This document shows positions 36,530 to 44,638 of a stretch of 64,000 bases of DNA, piece after piece. The stretch's first letter is position 1; each line of letters starts with the position of its first letter. Position numbers and translations under genes: made by a program. The notes under the pieces are model-generated. The model searched no databases. It had not been told where the DNA came from and saw only the letters and a list, made by a program, of their open reading frames with translations. Source of the stretch: an uncultured Prevotella sp. (lineage in GTDB: Bacteria > Bacteroidota > Bacteroidia > Bacteroidales > Bacteroidaceae); the NCBI GenBank assembly GCA_905236755.1, contig CAJOCR010000012.1:124001-188000 (forward strand), given 5' to 3'.

Positions 36530-38377
36530 TTAGTTTTCAAAATCTATCTCATGATCGAGCTTGTCGATAAAATCGTCGAGCACACTTTGTTCTACATCGC
36601 CCATGCGGAATTCTTTTTCGGCATCCTTTCTAATCTCGGCTATCCATGCTCTACGGGCTGTAACATAGTCTTGTCGAATCTGTTCTACATTCTCGTCGGT
36701 GAGTTCATCAAGATTATAATAGTCGAGAATGAGTCTATAGGTCCATGCCCATTGGTATTCGCGATAATGTTTGTCGATATCAACAAAGCGTTCGTTAAGT
36801 TCGTCAACGCTTTCCACATAACCATTCTTTATGTCGTCAATAAGGCGCAGTTCCTCGCTTTCTGGTAGAAGCAGTCCCGAGAGGTCGTTCCATTTGCCAA
36901 GTCCTATTTCGGTATTAGGTTCTTCGATAGCTCCCAGTCGTTTATACACGCGCTTCAGCACGGCTCCCATATATATGCGCAGGGCAATATCGTAGTATTT
37001 GATACCTTTTCTTAACGATGAGGCGTTGATAACATATTCGTGATAGTTATATGTTGACACATCTTCGCCCGAGGCAGCACGCAGGTCTTCAAGAATTTTC
37101 TTTCCTTGAATGATTTCACCCACGGAGAAAGGCGACAGCCAGTCGAAATTAACGATGCTCTTTTGTGCTCCTTGTGGGCGCACATCGCGCTTTGGCCATT
37201 TCTTGGTGTCGCGATAAAGTCCCACGGTGGTGATGTTTCTTCCTGGTGAAAGATACATTATGTCGCCATAGGCAATAAGATATGAGAATGGCAGTTTGCG
37301 TGTGTCGGGGTGATACATCAGCTTACCGAAGCACACCGAGAATGTGCCTATATTTGCAGGCATAAGCACATAAGCACCACTTGCTGTCTTAGTGCCTCGT
37401 TCAAAGATGCCATAGTGCATAGGTCCCATCTTGTATGCATGGTTGCTGAAGTTTGTAGCCGAACCTGCGTTATAGAATGAGAACTCTCCGCCTATGAGAA
37501 GCGAACTTTTGTGGTGGCTTGCTGTGAATGGTCCGCAGAAAGCTGCACATGCCTCGCCATTACTCATGAAGGAATTAGCAAAGAACACACTTGCCGATGC
37601 TGTAAAGCCATTACTTATCTGACAGGCTTCGCCAACGAAGCAATCCTGCATCTTCACAGAATTAACGATGCTTGTTCCATCGCTGATGATAGAGTTTTCA
37701 AGGATTACTCCAGTACCTATAAACACATTTGCATTTACACTCGAAAGAATGGTACAGTCGCTTAATCGTGAAGCACCATTTATCTCACATTCGTCATTTA
37801 CAACGGTATTGGTGATTTCTTTTGTATTAACAATCTTAACCCCATCGCCTATTGTACCACGTTCTGGAACTTTATTCTCTATATCATCAATTATCAACTG
37901 ACGAATAGCATCTTTCAGTTCCTTATCCTGAGCATGCTTAACCATAAAAGCAGCCAACTGACTATTCAGACCGCTGAAAAGCATGAGGTTGCCCTCTCCC
38001 ACCTCATTAAGCACACTAATGAGGTTGCCCTGTCCAAAGGTAGCCCCCTCGGTAGTTTCCATAGTGCAAACGTTGCTTATATAACAATCGTTGCCTATAG
38101 TGTAGTTATTGATATAGTTGCCTACATTCTCTATCAAGCAGTCGTCACCAACGCTTACATTACGAAGGGTGGCGTTGTTGATACCTGAATGTTTAAAGAA
38201 ACCTTTACTAATCTCAATATTTTTATCACATGCGCCAAGTTCTATCTCGCCATAAAACATGACACGATGATAGTAATTGGGCATAAAGTCATCACTAACG
38301 CTGATGGCTGTCCAATCTTCAGCCCAGCAACTATTGTCTTCTAACTGGGTTATTTCTGTTTCTGTAAGTTGTCTCAT
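36530..38377 (-). CDS. DUF4954 family left-handed beta-helix protein
   Basis: A 615-residue cytosolic protein of the Bacteroidetes DUF4954 family. Residues about 60-300 are hexapeptide-type repeats (NYTIGNDCYISNVC, SRLSDCTILSSVNANVFIGTGVILENSIISDGTSI), giving a left-handed parallel beta-helix like sugar-nucleotide acyltransferases or nucleotidyltransferases, while the C-terminal third is helical. No N-terminal nucleotidyltransferase domain is seen. It overlaps hflX by 4 bp (ATGA), which couples their translation. The function is not established; the fold suggests a nucleotide-sugar or acyl-transfer role, but no catalytic residue can be singled out. Confidence 0.85.
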   Translation of the reverse strand: MRQLTETEITQLEDNSCWAEDWTAISVSDDFMPNYYHRVMFYGEIELGACDKNIEISKGFFKHSGINNATLRNVSVGDDCLIENVGNYINNYTIGNDCYISNVCTMETTEGATFGQGNLISVLNEVGEGNLMLFSGLNSQLAAFMVKHAQDKELKDAIRQLIIDDIENKVPERGTIGDGVKIVNTKEITNTVVNDECEINGASRLSDCTILSSVNANVFIGTGVILENSIISDGTSIVNSVKMQDCFVGEACQISNGFTASASVFFANSFMSNGEACAAFCGPFTASHHKSSLLIGGEFSFYNAGSATNFSNHAYKMGPMHYGIFERGTKTASGAYVLMPANIGTFSVCFGKLMYHPDTRKLPFSYLIAYGDIMYLSPGRNITTVGLYRDTKKWPKRDVRPQGAQKSIVNFDWLSPFSVGEIIQGKKILEDLRAASGEDVSTYNYHEYVINASSLRKGIKYYDIALRIYMGAVLKRVYKRLGAIEEPNTEIGLGKWNDLSGLLLPESEELRLIDDIKNGYVESVDELNERFVDIDKHYREYQWAWTYRLILDYYNLDELTDENVEQIRQDYVTARRAWIAEIRKDAEKEFRMGDVEQSVLDDFIDKLDHEIDFEN

Positions 38378-39624
38378 TCTTCTATTTGTGGATATAAGAA
38401 ATCGTTATAAGGGTATTTCTGAACATGAAGTTCACGCACCTTTGAATAGAGCACCTTTCGATACTCGTCGATGTTTTCGTGTTTTTTGGCAGAGATGAAA
38501 AGGCAGTTGTCATTAAGACGTGCCATCCATGTTTTTTCCAAACGTTCAAGAGAGATATTCTCCTTTGTTTCGGGTGTAAGGTCGTCTTCGTCTTTCTCAA
38601 CCCATTTGTAGTTGTCAATCTTGTTAAAGATAATCATGGATGGTTTGTCGCTCACTCCAAGATCCTTCAGGGTTTCGTTAACAACATCTATCTGTTCCTC
38701 GAAATCGGGATGCGAGATGTCAACAACATGAAGCAGAAGGTCGGCCTCGCGAACCTCGTCAAGGGTTGACTTGAACGATTCAACAAGGTCGGTAGGCAAT
38801 TTACGAATAAAACCTACGGTATCAGCAAGCAGGAAAGGAAGGTTTTCAACAACAACCTTACGCACTGTAGTATCAAGAGTAGCAAAAAGCTTATTCTCGG
38901 CAAACACCTCGCTCTTTGCCATCATGTTCATAATGGTTGACTTACCCACATTGGTGTAACCAACAAGGGCAACACGGATCATTCTACCACGATTCTTGCG
39001 CTGGGTGCTCTTTTGCTTGTCAATCTCAGCAAGACGCTGCTTAAGAAGACTCATACGCTGAAGAATGATACGGCGGTCCATCTCCAACTGTGTTTCACCT
39101 GGACCACGAAGACCTACCGAACCTTTTCCGCCACCCGAGCCAGAGCCACCACCCTGACGTTCAAGGTGAGTCCACAAACGTTGCAGACGTGGTAACATAT
39201 AGCGATATTGTGCCAGCTCAACCTGTGTCTTGGCATTAGCTGTCTGAGCACGCATAGCAAAGATATCGAGAATTAACGATGTACGGTCGAGAATCTTCAC
39301 ACCCAGCTCGCTCTCTATATTCTTGAGTTGCTTTGCCGAGAGTTCATCATCGAAAATAACCATACCAATAGGTTCTTCGTTATCCTCGCATTCTTTAATA
39401 TATTCCTTTATTTCCTCGAGTTTTCCCTTTCCAACATAGGAAGTTTGATTAGGACCTCCCACACGTTGGGTGAATCTCTTCACCGTTACAGCACCTGCTG
39501 TATCAGCAAGAAATTCCAACTCATCGAGGTATTCTTTGGTCTTGGCCTCATCCTGCTCTTTAGTTATCAAACCTACAAGAACAGCAGTTTCGGCCTTGGC
39601 TTCAGATATTACAAATTCTTTCAT
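38374..39624 (-). CDS. hflX: Ribosome-associated GTPase HflX
   Basis: A 416-residue GTPase that binds and rescues or splits ribosomes. The N-terminal HflX domain contains FTQRVGGPNQTSYVGKGKLE; the linker helix has GPGETQLEMDRRII; the G domain has P-loop GYTNVGKST, switch DTVGF and NKID. The start MKEFVISEAKAET was chosen because an upstream in-frame ATG lies on a TAACTTTG -7 box (minus strand, 39659-39652). It is the first gene of a minus-strand set with DUF4954 and the second M16 peptidase. Confidence 0.94.
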   Translation of the reverse strand: MKEFVISEAKAETAVLVGLITKEQDEAKTKEYLDELEFLADTAGAVTVKRFTQRVGGPNQTSYVGKGKLEEIKEYIKECEDNEEPIGMVIFDDELSAKQLKNIESELGVKILDRTSLILDIFAMRAQTANAKTQVELAQYRYMLPRLQRLWTHLERQGGGSGSGGGKGSVGLRGPGETQLEMDRRIILQRMSLLKQRLAEIDKQKSTQRKNRGRMIRVALVGYTNVGKSTIMNMMAKSEVFAENKLFATLDTTVRKVVVENLPFLLADTVGFIRKLPTDLVESFKSTLDEVREADLLLHVVDISHPDFEEQIDVVNETLKDLGVSDKPSMIIFNKIDNYKWVEKDEDDLTPETKENISLERLEKTWMARLNDNCLFISAKKHENIDEYRKVLYSKVRELHVQKYPYNDFLYPQIEE

Positions 39625-39651
39625 TCGTGATACAATAATATTATTTGGCAA

Positions 39652-39659
39652 CAAAGTTA
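39652..39659 (-). promoter_or_regulatory. Putative -7 box of hflX
   Basis: On the minus strand TAACTTTG, 27 bases before the chosen hflX start. No clear -33 TTTG was seen. Confidence 0.5.
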
Positions 39660-39705
39660 ATAATAAATAAGGAGAAAACTATAAAATACGGATAAAAAAA
39701 GCAGC

Positions 39706-39812
39706 CTCACCCCTTCCCTCCCCGATGGGGAAGGGAGTACCATCAGCTGGAGTTTCTGGCTACTCGTCATTAGTTTTAACTCCTTCCCTACCGGGAAGGC
39801 TGGGATGGGCTA
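39706..39812. repeat. GC-rich palindromic repeats
   Basis: CCTTCCCTCCCCGATGGGGAAGG (in two parts around a GATG centre) and TTCCCTACCGGGAAGGCTGGG are hairpin-forming members of the dispersed GC-rich family also seen at 33510, 47222 and 49660. Confidence 0.65.
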
Positions 39813-39818
39813 ATTCAA

Positions 39819-39887
39819 TGTCAAAATATGCAAAGTCCGTAAACGTTTACGTAGTTTTTTGCATAAAAACTAATCTATATTTTGACA
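39819..39887. promoter_or_regulatory. Nested palindromes upstream of a consensus promoter
   Basis: Outer inverted repeat TGTCAAAATAT (39819-39829) and ATATTTTGACA (39877-39887); middle pair ATGCAAA (39828-39834) and TTTGCAT (39858-39864); central 12-bp palindrome GTAAACGTTTAC (39839-39850), which resembles LacI/GalR-family operators. The right outer arm overlaps the -33 element of the following promoter, so binding here would directly affect transcription. Confidence 0.7.
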
Positions 39888-39912
39888 GCTAACAATCTTT
39901 TACATACCTTTG
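39881..39912 (+). promoter_or_regulatory. Consensus promoter with no ORF downstream
   Basis: TTTG at 39881-39884, exactly 20 bp, TACCTTTG at 39905-39912. It drives the candidate sRNA (39918-40030). Confidence 0.82.
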
Positions 39913-39917
39913 CAGCA

Positions 39918-40030
39918 ATAACAAACCAAAGAAACTTGATTTTCAAAAAGTTCATTACTACATAAAACATATACTGCAAAAACTTTTCAAAAAGAAGGAA
40001 AAGCCTCGGCGTGATGTCGAGGCTATTTTT
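39918..40030 (+). ncRNA. Candidate small RNA
   Basis: A stretch of about 113 bases between a consensus promoter and an intrinsic terminator with no start codon followed by a usable frame. The 5' part is A-rich and unstructured (useful for pairing), and the 3' end is the terminator hairpin. It lies 424 bp upstream of nagB and behind LacI-like nested palindromes. It could instead be an attenuated leader of nagB. No known family is recognised from sequence. Confidence 0.6.
40002..40030 (+). terminator. Intrinsic terminator of the candidate sRNA
   Basis: Perfect 7-bp stem AGCCTCG (40002-40008) and CGAGGCT (40018-40024), 9-base loop, then ATTTTT. Confidence 0.8.
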
Positions 40031-40453
40031 CGTTAAATCGTTAAGTTTCCCTAATTTTAGAATTCAAGAAGTCAAAAAAAAGATATCGCAATATGAATGT
40101 AGAATGTTGACTGCAAAGCTGGCTGTTCCCGAAGGGAGGAAGTTACTTTGACCAACGGGAGAAAAAAGCAATTAGTCGGCTATGACGATTATCAACCAAC
40201 GGTCACAGTCTGTAAGGAAGTAATTATCCAATTAAAAATTATTATTCAATATTCAATCCTCACTATTAAATAGCAAAGCGTTGGCCTCTATCTTCTTCTA
40301 ACTTCTTTAATCTTCTTCTATCTTCGTGTTGAGCACGACTAAGTTTGCGAAACGATAAATATATTAAAAAAAACTACTAAATTATAAATATTATCCAAAT
40401 TTTACGTATCTTTGCCAATTCAAGAGAATATGTACTAACTATAAAAATAAACC
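40031..40453. other. Intergenic region upstream of nagB
   Basis: About 420 bp with no gene. It contains fragments of the GC-rich repeat family (GTTCCCGAAGGGAGGAAG near 40130, ACCAACGGTCAC near 40197), a 10-bp array (40288-40327), and a TATCTTTG -7-like box at 40407-40414 without a good -33 partner, 40 bases before nagB. Confidence 0.6.
40288..40327 (+). repeat. 10-bp tandem array
   Basis: Four units: CTATCTTCTT, CTAACTTCTT, TAATCTTCTT, CTATCTTCGT. A shorter, minus-strand relative is at 16810-16840. Confidence 0.75.
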
Positions 40454-41239
40454 ATGAGATTAATTATTGAGCAAAACTACAGTCAGCTCTCTAAATGGGC
40501 GGCTGAGCATGTTATCGAAAAAATCAACTCATTTCAACCAACACCCGACCACAAATTTGTCCTCGGACTACCAACAGGTTCTTCTCCAGAAGGTATGTAT
40601 GCAGAACTGGTAAAGGCCTATAAGGAAGGGCGCGTAAGTTTCAAAAATGTAATCACTTTCAACATGGACGAATATGTAGGACTTCCAGAGAGTCATCCTG
40701 AAAGCTACCATTCATTCATGGCACGTAATCTCTTTGATCATATTGACTGTCCAAAGGAGAATATCCATATTCTCAACGGTAATGCAGAAGATCTTGAAGC
40801 TGAGTGTGCTCACTACGAGCAGATGATTGTTGAAGCAGGAGGCATCGACTTGTTTATCGGCGGTATTGGTCCTGACGGTCATATTGCTTTCAACGAGCCA
40901 TTCTCAAGCTTAAGCAGTCGCACACGTGTGAAGACTCTTACTACCGACACCATTATCGCAAACAGCCGTTTCTTCGACAACGACATCAACAAGGTTCCTA
41001 AGCTGGCTCTTACTGTTGGAGTAGGTACTGTTATGGATGCCCGCGAGGTAATGATTCTTGTTAACGGTCATCACAAGGCACGTGCACTTCAGGCAGCAGT
41101 TGAAGGCCCTGTTACTCAGGCATGGACAATCAGCTCACTTCAGACTCATCGCCACGGCATCATCGTTGCCGACGAAGCAGCTTGCGAAGAGCTCAAGGTG
41201 GGTACATATCGTTATTTCAAAGATATTGAGAAAAAGTAA
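40454..41239 (+). CDS. nagB: Glucosamine-6-phosphate deaminase
   Basis: A 261-residue enzyme converting glucosamine-6-phosphate to fructose-6-phosphate and ammonia in amino-sugar catabolism. The substrate loop [12 protein letters not shown], the proton-transfer Asp in FNMDEYVGL and the catalytic [13 protein letters not shown] are intact; length is typical. Forty-three bases separate it from a longer, related gene. LacI-like palindromes and a candidate sRNA lie upstream, which suggests control by amino-sugar availability, though no regulator gene is in view. Confidence 0.96.
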   Translation: MRLIIEQNYSQLSKWAAEHVIEKINSFQPTPDHKFVLGLPTGSSPEGMYAELVKAYKEGRVSFKNVITFNMDEYVGLPESHPESYHSFMARNLFDHIDCPKENIHILNGNAEDLEAECAHYEQMIVEAGGIDLFIGGIGPDGHIAFNEPFSSLSSRTRVKTLTTDTIIANSRFFDNDINKVPKLALTVGVGTVMDAREVMILVNGHHKARALQAAVEGPVTQAWTISSLQTHRHGIIVADEAACEELKVGTYRYFKDIEKK

Positions 41240-41282
41240 CAACCAACGTTTCGCAAGCGAAACACACATAACTAACTAACAA

Positions 41283-43274
41283 ATGAAATTACATCTAAGC
41301 TCACAAATTGTTCTCAACAAAGTTCCAGAGGAATTCTATCATCCTCGTACAGCTGTTGAACGTTCGGAAATCACTCGTTGCGAGAAGATTCCAACAGACA
41401 TCTTCCCAAAAGTAGAAGAAGGTGCTGCAAGTATTGCCGACGAAGTAGCTAAACTCATCAAGCAACGCAAAGACGAAGGCCGCTATTGCGTACTTGGTTT
41501 AGGTACAGGTAAGTCGCTGATTCCTGTTTACGATGAACTCATCGCACGTTACGAGAAGAAGAAACTCTCTTTCAGCAACGTTATCGTATTCAACGCCTAT
41601 GAGTATTTCCCATTGGCAAAAAACAGTCAGCATAGCGCCATCGCTCAACTTCATGCGATGTTGCTCGACCATGTTGACATAAATCCTCAGAATGTATTCT
41701 CTCCAGACGGTACAGTAAAGCAAGACGATGTACAGGAGCAATGCCGTCTCTACGAGCAGCGCATAAGCAGCTTCGGAGGTATCGACATGATGCTTCTCGG
41801 TATTGGACGTATCGGAAATATCGCTACCAACGAGCCTGGTTCAGCAATCTCTTCTGTTAGCCGACTGATGCTTATCGACGCTATCAGCCGCGAAGAGATG
41901 ACTATGAGCTTCAGCTCACAGGAGCCTGTTCCTCCATGCTCTATCACTATGGGTATTTCAACTATCCTTGCTGCCCGTAAGATTTATCTTACAGCATGGG
42001 GCGAAGAGAAAGCCGACATCATTCTGCAAACTATCGAGGGTGGAATCACAGAGTCAATCCCTGCAAGTTACCTGCAAACTCACAACGACGCCCACGTGGT
42101 TGTTGACCTTGCAGCAGCAGGCAAGCTCACACGAATCATTCACCCTTGGCTTGTTACAAGCTGCAAGTGGACCGACAAGCTCACACGTGCAGCCCTCACA
42201 TGGTTGTGTCTCAAGGTGAATAAACCAATCCTGAAGCTCACCAACAAAGACTATAACGAGAATGGTCTTTCTGAACTTTTGGCTCTCTATGGTTCAGCAT
42301 ATAATGCAAACATAAAGATTTTCAACGACCTGCAGCACACCATTACAGGATGGCCAGGTGGTAAGCCAAATGCTGACGATACCTATCGTCCAGAGCGTGC
42401 AAAACCATATCCAAAGCGTGTTGTAGTATTCTCTCCACACCCTGACGACGACGTAATCTCTATGGGTGGAACAATCCAGCGCCTTGTCAATCAGGGTCAC
42501 GACCTTCATGTAGCTTACGAAACATCAGGTAATATTGCCGTTAACGACGAGGAAGTAACACGTTTCATGCACTTCGTAAATGGTTTCAACCAGATCTTCA
42601 TCAACGAGAAGGACGATACCATCAAGAAGATGTATAAGGACATCAAGAAATTCCTTGCCGAAAAGAAAGAAGGCGACATCGATACCGCCGACGTACGTAC
42701 CATCAAGGGACTTATCCGTCGTGGAGAAGCACGTACAGCATGTACATACAACAATATTCCTCTTGATCATGTTCATTTCCTCGACCTTCCATTCTATGAG
42801 AGTGGTAAAATTGAGAAGTTGCCGATGACCGAAAAGGATGTTGAGATTGTACGCGCACTTCTTAAGGAAGTACAGCCACACGAGATTTTCGTAGCTGGCG
42901 ACCTTGCCGACCCACACGGCACACACCGCAAGTGTACCGATGCTGTTCTTGCAGCCATCGACCTTGAAAAAGAAGCTAATGCTGAGTGGCTTAAGAACTG
43001 CCGCATCTGGATGTATCGTGGAGCATGGGCAGAATGGGAGATCGAGAACATTGAAATGTGTGTACCTATGAGTCCTGAGGAGCTTCGCGCTAAGCGCAAC
43101 TCTATCCTCAAGCACAGTTCACAGATGGAGAGTGCACCATTCCTTGGCAACGACGAGCGCTTGTTCTGGCAGCGTGCCGAAGACCGCAACCGCGCCACAG
43201 CAAAGCTCTATGATGATCTTGGTTTGGCAAGCTATGAGGCTATGGAGGCATTTGTTGAATACAAGCCTCTCTAA
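41283..43274 (+). CDS. Degenerate NagB domain fused to a PIG-L deacetylase domain
   Basis: A 663-residue two-domain protein of a Bacteroidetes family usually annotated as glucosamine-6-phosphate deaminase. Residues 1-about 300 align with NagB, but the catalytic signatures have changed: FNMDEY has become FNAYEY and [13 protein letters not shown] has become GIGRIGNIATNEP, losing the Asp and His expected for deamination. Residues about 375-640 are a PIG-L/LmbE-type N-acetylglucosaminyl deacetylase with SPHPDDDVISMGG and a later DPHGTHRKC zinc-site segment. Deacetylation of an N-acetylated amino-sugar derivative, with a NagB-fold binding domain, is the most reasonable inference. It follows nagB by 43 bp and is closed by a terminator. 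Confidence 0.88.
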   Translation: MKLHLSSQIVLNKVPEEFYHPRTAVERSEITRCEKIPTDIFPKVEEGAASIADEVAKLIKQRKDEGRYCVLGLGTGKSLIPVYDELIARYEKKKLSFSNVIVFNAYEYFPLAKNSQHSAIAQLHAMLLDHVDINPQNVFSPDGTVKQDDVQEQCRLYEQRISSFGGIDMMLLGIGRIGNIATNEPGSAISSVSRLMLIDAISREEMTMSFSSQEPVPPCSITMGISTILAARKIYLTAWGEEKADIILQTIEGGITESIPASYLQTHNDAHVVVDLAAAGKLTRIIHPWLVTSCKWTDKLTRAALTWLCLKVNKPILKLTNKDYNENGLSELLALYGSAYNANIKIFNDLQHTITGWPGGKPNADDTYRPERAKPYPKRVVVFSPHPDDDVISMGGTIQRLVNQGHDLHVAYETSGNIAVNDEEVTRFMHFVNGFNQIFINEKDDTIKKMYKDIKKFLAEKKEGDIDTADVRTIKGLIRRGEARTACTYNNIPLDHVHFLDLPFYESGKIEKLPMTEKDVEIVRALLKEVQPHEIFVAGDLADPHGTHRKCTDAVLAAIDLEKEANAEWLKNCRIWMYRGAWAEWEIENIEMCVPMSPEELRAKRNSILKHSSQMESAPFLGNDERLFWQRAEDRNRATAKLYDDLGLASYEAMEAFVEYKPL

Positions 43275-43320
43275 GCCTATTTCCTTATAAGAGTACAAAT
43301 TTTGATGCATGATATCCAAA

Positions 43321-43352
43321 GGGGGCAAGCCGCAAGCTTGCCCCCTTGTTTT
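43321..43352 (+). terminator. Intrinsic terminator after the NagB/PIG-L gene
   Basis: Perfect 10-bp stem GGGGGCAAGC (43321-43330) and GCTTGCCCCC (43336-43345), 5-base loop, then TTGTTTTT. Confidence 0.9.
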
Positions 43353-43370
43353 TAATTTTCAGAAAGCTCT

Positions 43371-43424
43371 GAATATTCCGAGTTTTCTGATTATTCAGAT
43401 TATTCTGATTTCCTCTGACTATTC
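43371..43424 (+). repeat. 9-bp-period tandem array A
   Basis: Six consecutive 9-bp units: GAATATTCC, GAGTTTTCT, GATTATTCA, GATTATTCT, GATTTCCTC, TGACTATTC. It overlaps the 3' end of the four-helix-bundle gene and provides its stop codon (43400-43402). Confidence 0.8.
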
Positions 43425-43984
43425 CTATACTCCACCCTTGCCTTATACATTCTCTCCTTTATTCCCCCTTCGGCAACAAAGCGTTGCTGCATGGTTATGA
43501 GCAGCTTGTGCAGCATATACATAGCCTGATGAATAAGCGTGATGCACAGATTACAAATCTCTTCATCATTCATTTTCTGAAGCATAAGGGCATAGTTGGT
43601 TCTTATGTAGTCACTCTGGGCATAACGGCGCATTTTATCGTAACGCGGATGGGTGGCACCCCATTGTTCAAGTTCTCGCACACGCAGATAATCCTCATAA
43701 TCGTCGAGCAATTCCTCCAAACTGGCTTTTGCCACATTCGTGAGTTTTATCTCAGTTTCACCCGATGTTGCTGCCGCTTGGTTTCCTTCAGCAATATTTT
43801 GTTTGCCTGAGCGCGCAGCCTGCACCATCTGATCAATGGTGCGGTCACCTTTCTGCAGATAATGCTGAGTGAAATAAAAGGTTATGTCGTATATTATCTC
43901 GGTTACCTGATACACTCTAAGGTTGCGATAATGCCCATGATGCGAAAGAAAAGGCTGTGGCGAGTTTTGATTGTGGTGTTGCAT
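43400..43984 (-). CDS. Four helix bundle suffix domain protein
   Basis: A 194-residue protein of the four-helix-bundle (S23/IVS-like) group. The sequence after about residue 20 (LRVYQVTEIIYDITFYFTQH...DRTIDQMVQAARSGKQNIAEGN) is typical: four amphipathic helices and an N-IAEG-x turn. The fold is the same as 23S rRNA intervening-sequence proteins and DGR accessory protein Avd, but no reverse transcriptase, template repeat or rRNA is nearby, so a DGR is not supported. The last seven codons and stop are written in a 9-bp tandem array, and two more such arrays follow upstream of its start. The function of the family is unknown. Confidence 0.85.
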   Translation of the reverse strand: MQHHNQNSPQPFLSHHGHYRNLRVYQVTEIIYDITFYFTQHYLQKGDRTIDQMVQAARSGKQNIAEGNQAAATSGETEIKLTNVAKASLEELLDDYEDYLRVRELEQWGATHPRYDKMRRYAQSDYIRTNYALMLQKMNDEEICNLCITLIHQAMYMLHKLLITMQQRFVAEGGIKERMYKARVEYRNSQRKSE

Positions 43985-44014
43985 TGGCTTTGAATTTAAA
44001 AAGATTAATAATAT

Positions 44015-44095
44015 GATTATTCCGAGGGTTCTGAGTTTTCCGAATATTCTGATTATTCAGATTACTCAGAATTTTCTGATTACTCCGATTCTCCC
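44015..44095 (+). repeat. 9-bp-period tandem array B
   Basis: Nine consecutive 9-bp units beginning GATTATTCC, GAGGGTTCT, GAGTTTTCC and ending GAATTTTCT, GATTACTCC, GATTCTCCC. Consensus about GATTAYTCY. Confidence 0.85.
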
Positions 44096-44192
44096 AGCAA
44101 ATATACTCTTTTTATAGAAACAATCTATCTAAAGCTACATTTTTTTGTTGCCCAAATTAATATTCTTCAACACAACAAGCTGCGTGTAGCAT

Positions 44193-44237
44193 GCGCACGC
44201 CAAGGCGTGCTAAATGATAAATGACAAATGATAAAGG
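44193..44237 (-). repeat. CATTTAG hairpin module
   Basis: On the minus strand: CATTTGT, CATTTAT and CATTTAG in tandem (7-bp period), then GCACGCC-TT-GGCGTGC. A longer copy is found at 47670-47760. Confidence 0.75.
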
Positions 44238-44247
44238 ATATTTCTCT

Positions 44248-44301
44248 GAATTCTCCGATTACTCCGACTATTCCAAATTCTCCGATTACTCCGAATTCCC
44301 C
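44248..44301 (+). repeat. 9-bp-period tandem array C
   Basis: Six units: GAATTCTCC, GATTACTCC, GACTATTCC, AAATTCTCC, GATTACTCC, GAATTCCCC. Confidence 0.85.
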
Positions 44302-44361
44302 CCAAAGAGAAAAAAACTAAAAAAAACATGCAAAATATTCGTTTGTTTAAAATAAAAGCAT

Positions 44362-44369
44362 TACCTTTG
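44362..44369 (+). promoter_or_regulatory. -7 box of the SRP RNA/tRNA-Thr unit
   Basis: TACCTTTG, with TTCG (44338-44341) 20 bp upstream as a weak -33 element. Confidence 0.6.
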
Positions 44370-44389
44370 CACCGCATTTAAGAGAAATG

Positions 44390-44495
44390 CCTTACGGGTA
44401 AGTCTCTTACGGCCAGCTCCCTCGGAATCCCCCAGGATGGGAACGTAGCAAGGGTACTTGGTTGTAGCGGCGCGATAAGAATCGCTTGCCCACCC
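44390..44495 (+). ncRNA. ffs: Signal recognition particle RNA, small bacterial type
   Basis: A short SRP RNA. The terminal helix pairs GGGTAAG (44396-44402) with CTTGCCC (44485-44491); the apical domain-IV hairpin has CCCCCAGGATGGGAACG followed by TAGCAAGGGT, which gives the asymmetric loop with AGCAAGG and a GGAA-type tetraloop region that binds Ffh. It directly precedes tRNA-Thr and shares its promoter. Exact ends are approximate. Confidence 0.85.
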
Positions 44496-44569
44496 GCCTC
44501 TTTAGCTCAGTTGGCCAGAGCACGTGATTTGTAATCTCGGGGTCGTTGGTTCGAATCCGACAAGAGGCT
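44496..44569 (+). tRNA. tRNA-Thr (UGU)
   Basis: A 74-base tRNA with a perfect acceptor stem, GCCTCTT with AAGAGGC. Anticodon arm CGTGA-TTTGTAA-TCTCG (one mismatch) puts TGT at positions 34-36; the T-arm is TTGGTTCGAATCCGA. CCA is not encoded. It directly abuts the SRP RNA. Confidence 0.95.
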
Positions 44570-44591
44570 CAAAAAAAGAAAAGCAAATAAA

Positions 44592-44624
44592 GGCTGTCAC
44601 ATATCGTTTGTGACGGCCTTTTTT
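44592..44624 (+). terminator. Intrinsic terminator after tRNA-Thr
   Basis: GGCTGTCACA pairs with TGTGACGGCC (one G-U) around a short loop, followed by TTTTTT. mutS2 starts 15 bases later. Confidence 0.85.
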
Positions 44625-44638
44625 CAATTTAACAGATT

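Larger units (their letters stand above)
43985..44389. other. Repeat-rich gap upstream of SRP RNA
   Basis: About 405 bp without a gene, consisting of two 9-bp arrays (44015-44095 and 44248-44301), a CATTTAG hairpin module (44193-44237) and A-rich sequence leading to the SRP RNA promoter. Confidence 0.7.

Noticed and set aside
39828..39864. CRP-like binding site
   Set aside because: The spacing and sequence of the ATGCAAA/TTTGCAT pair do not match a TGTGA-N6-TCACA site; LacI-type resemblance is better but still weak.
43400..43984. Diversity-generating retroelement accessory protein (Avd-like)
   Set aside because: The four-helix-bundle fold is shared with Avd, but there is no reverse transcriptase, template or variable repeat, and the suffix-type sequence belongs to another branch.
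44390..44495. 6S or tmRNA-like RNA
   Set aside because: The apical hairpin with the GGAA region and AGCAAGG strand matches SRP RNA; length is too short for 6S or tmRNA.
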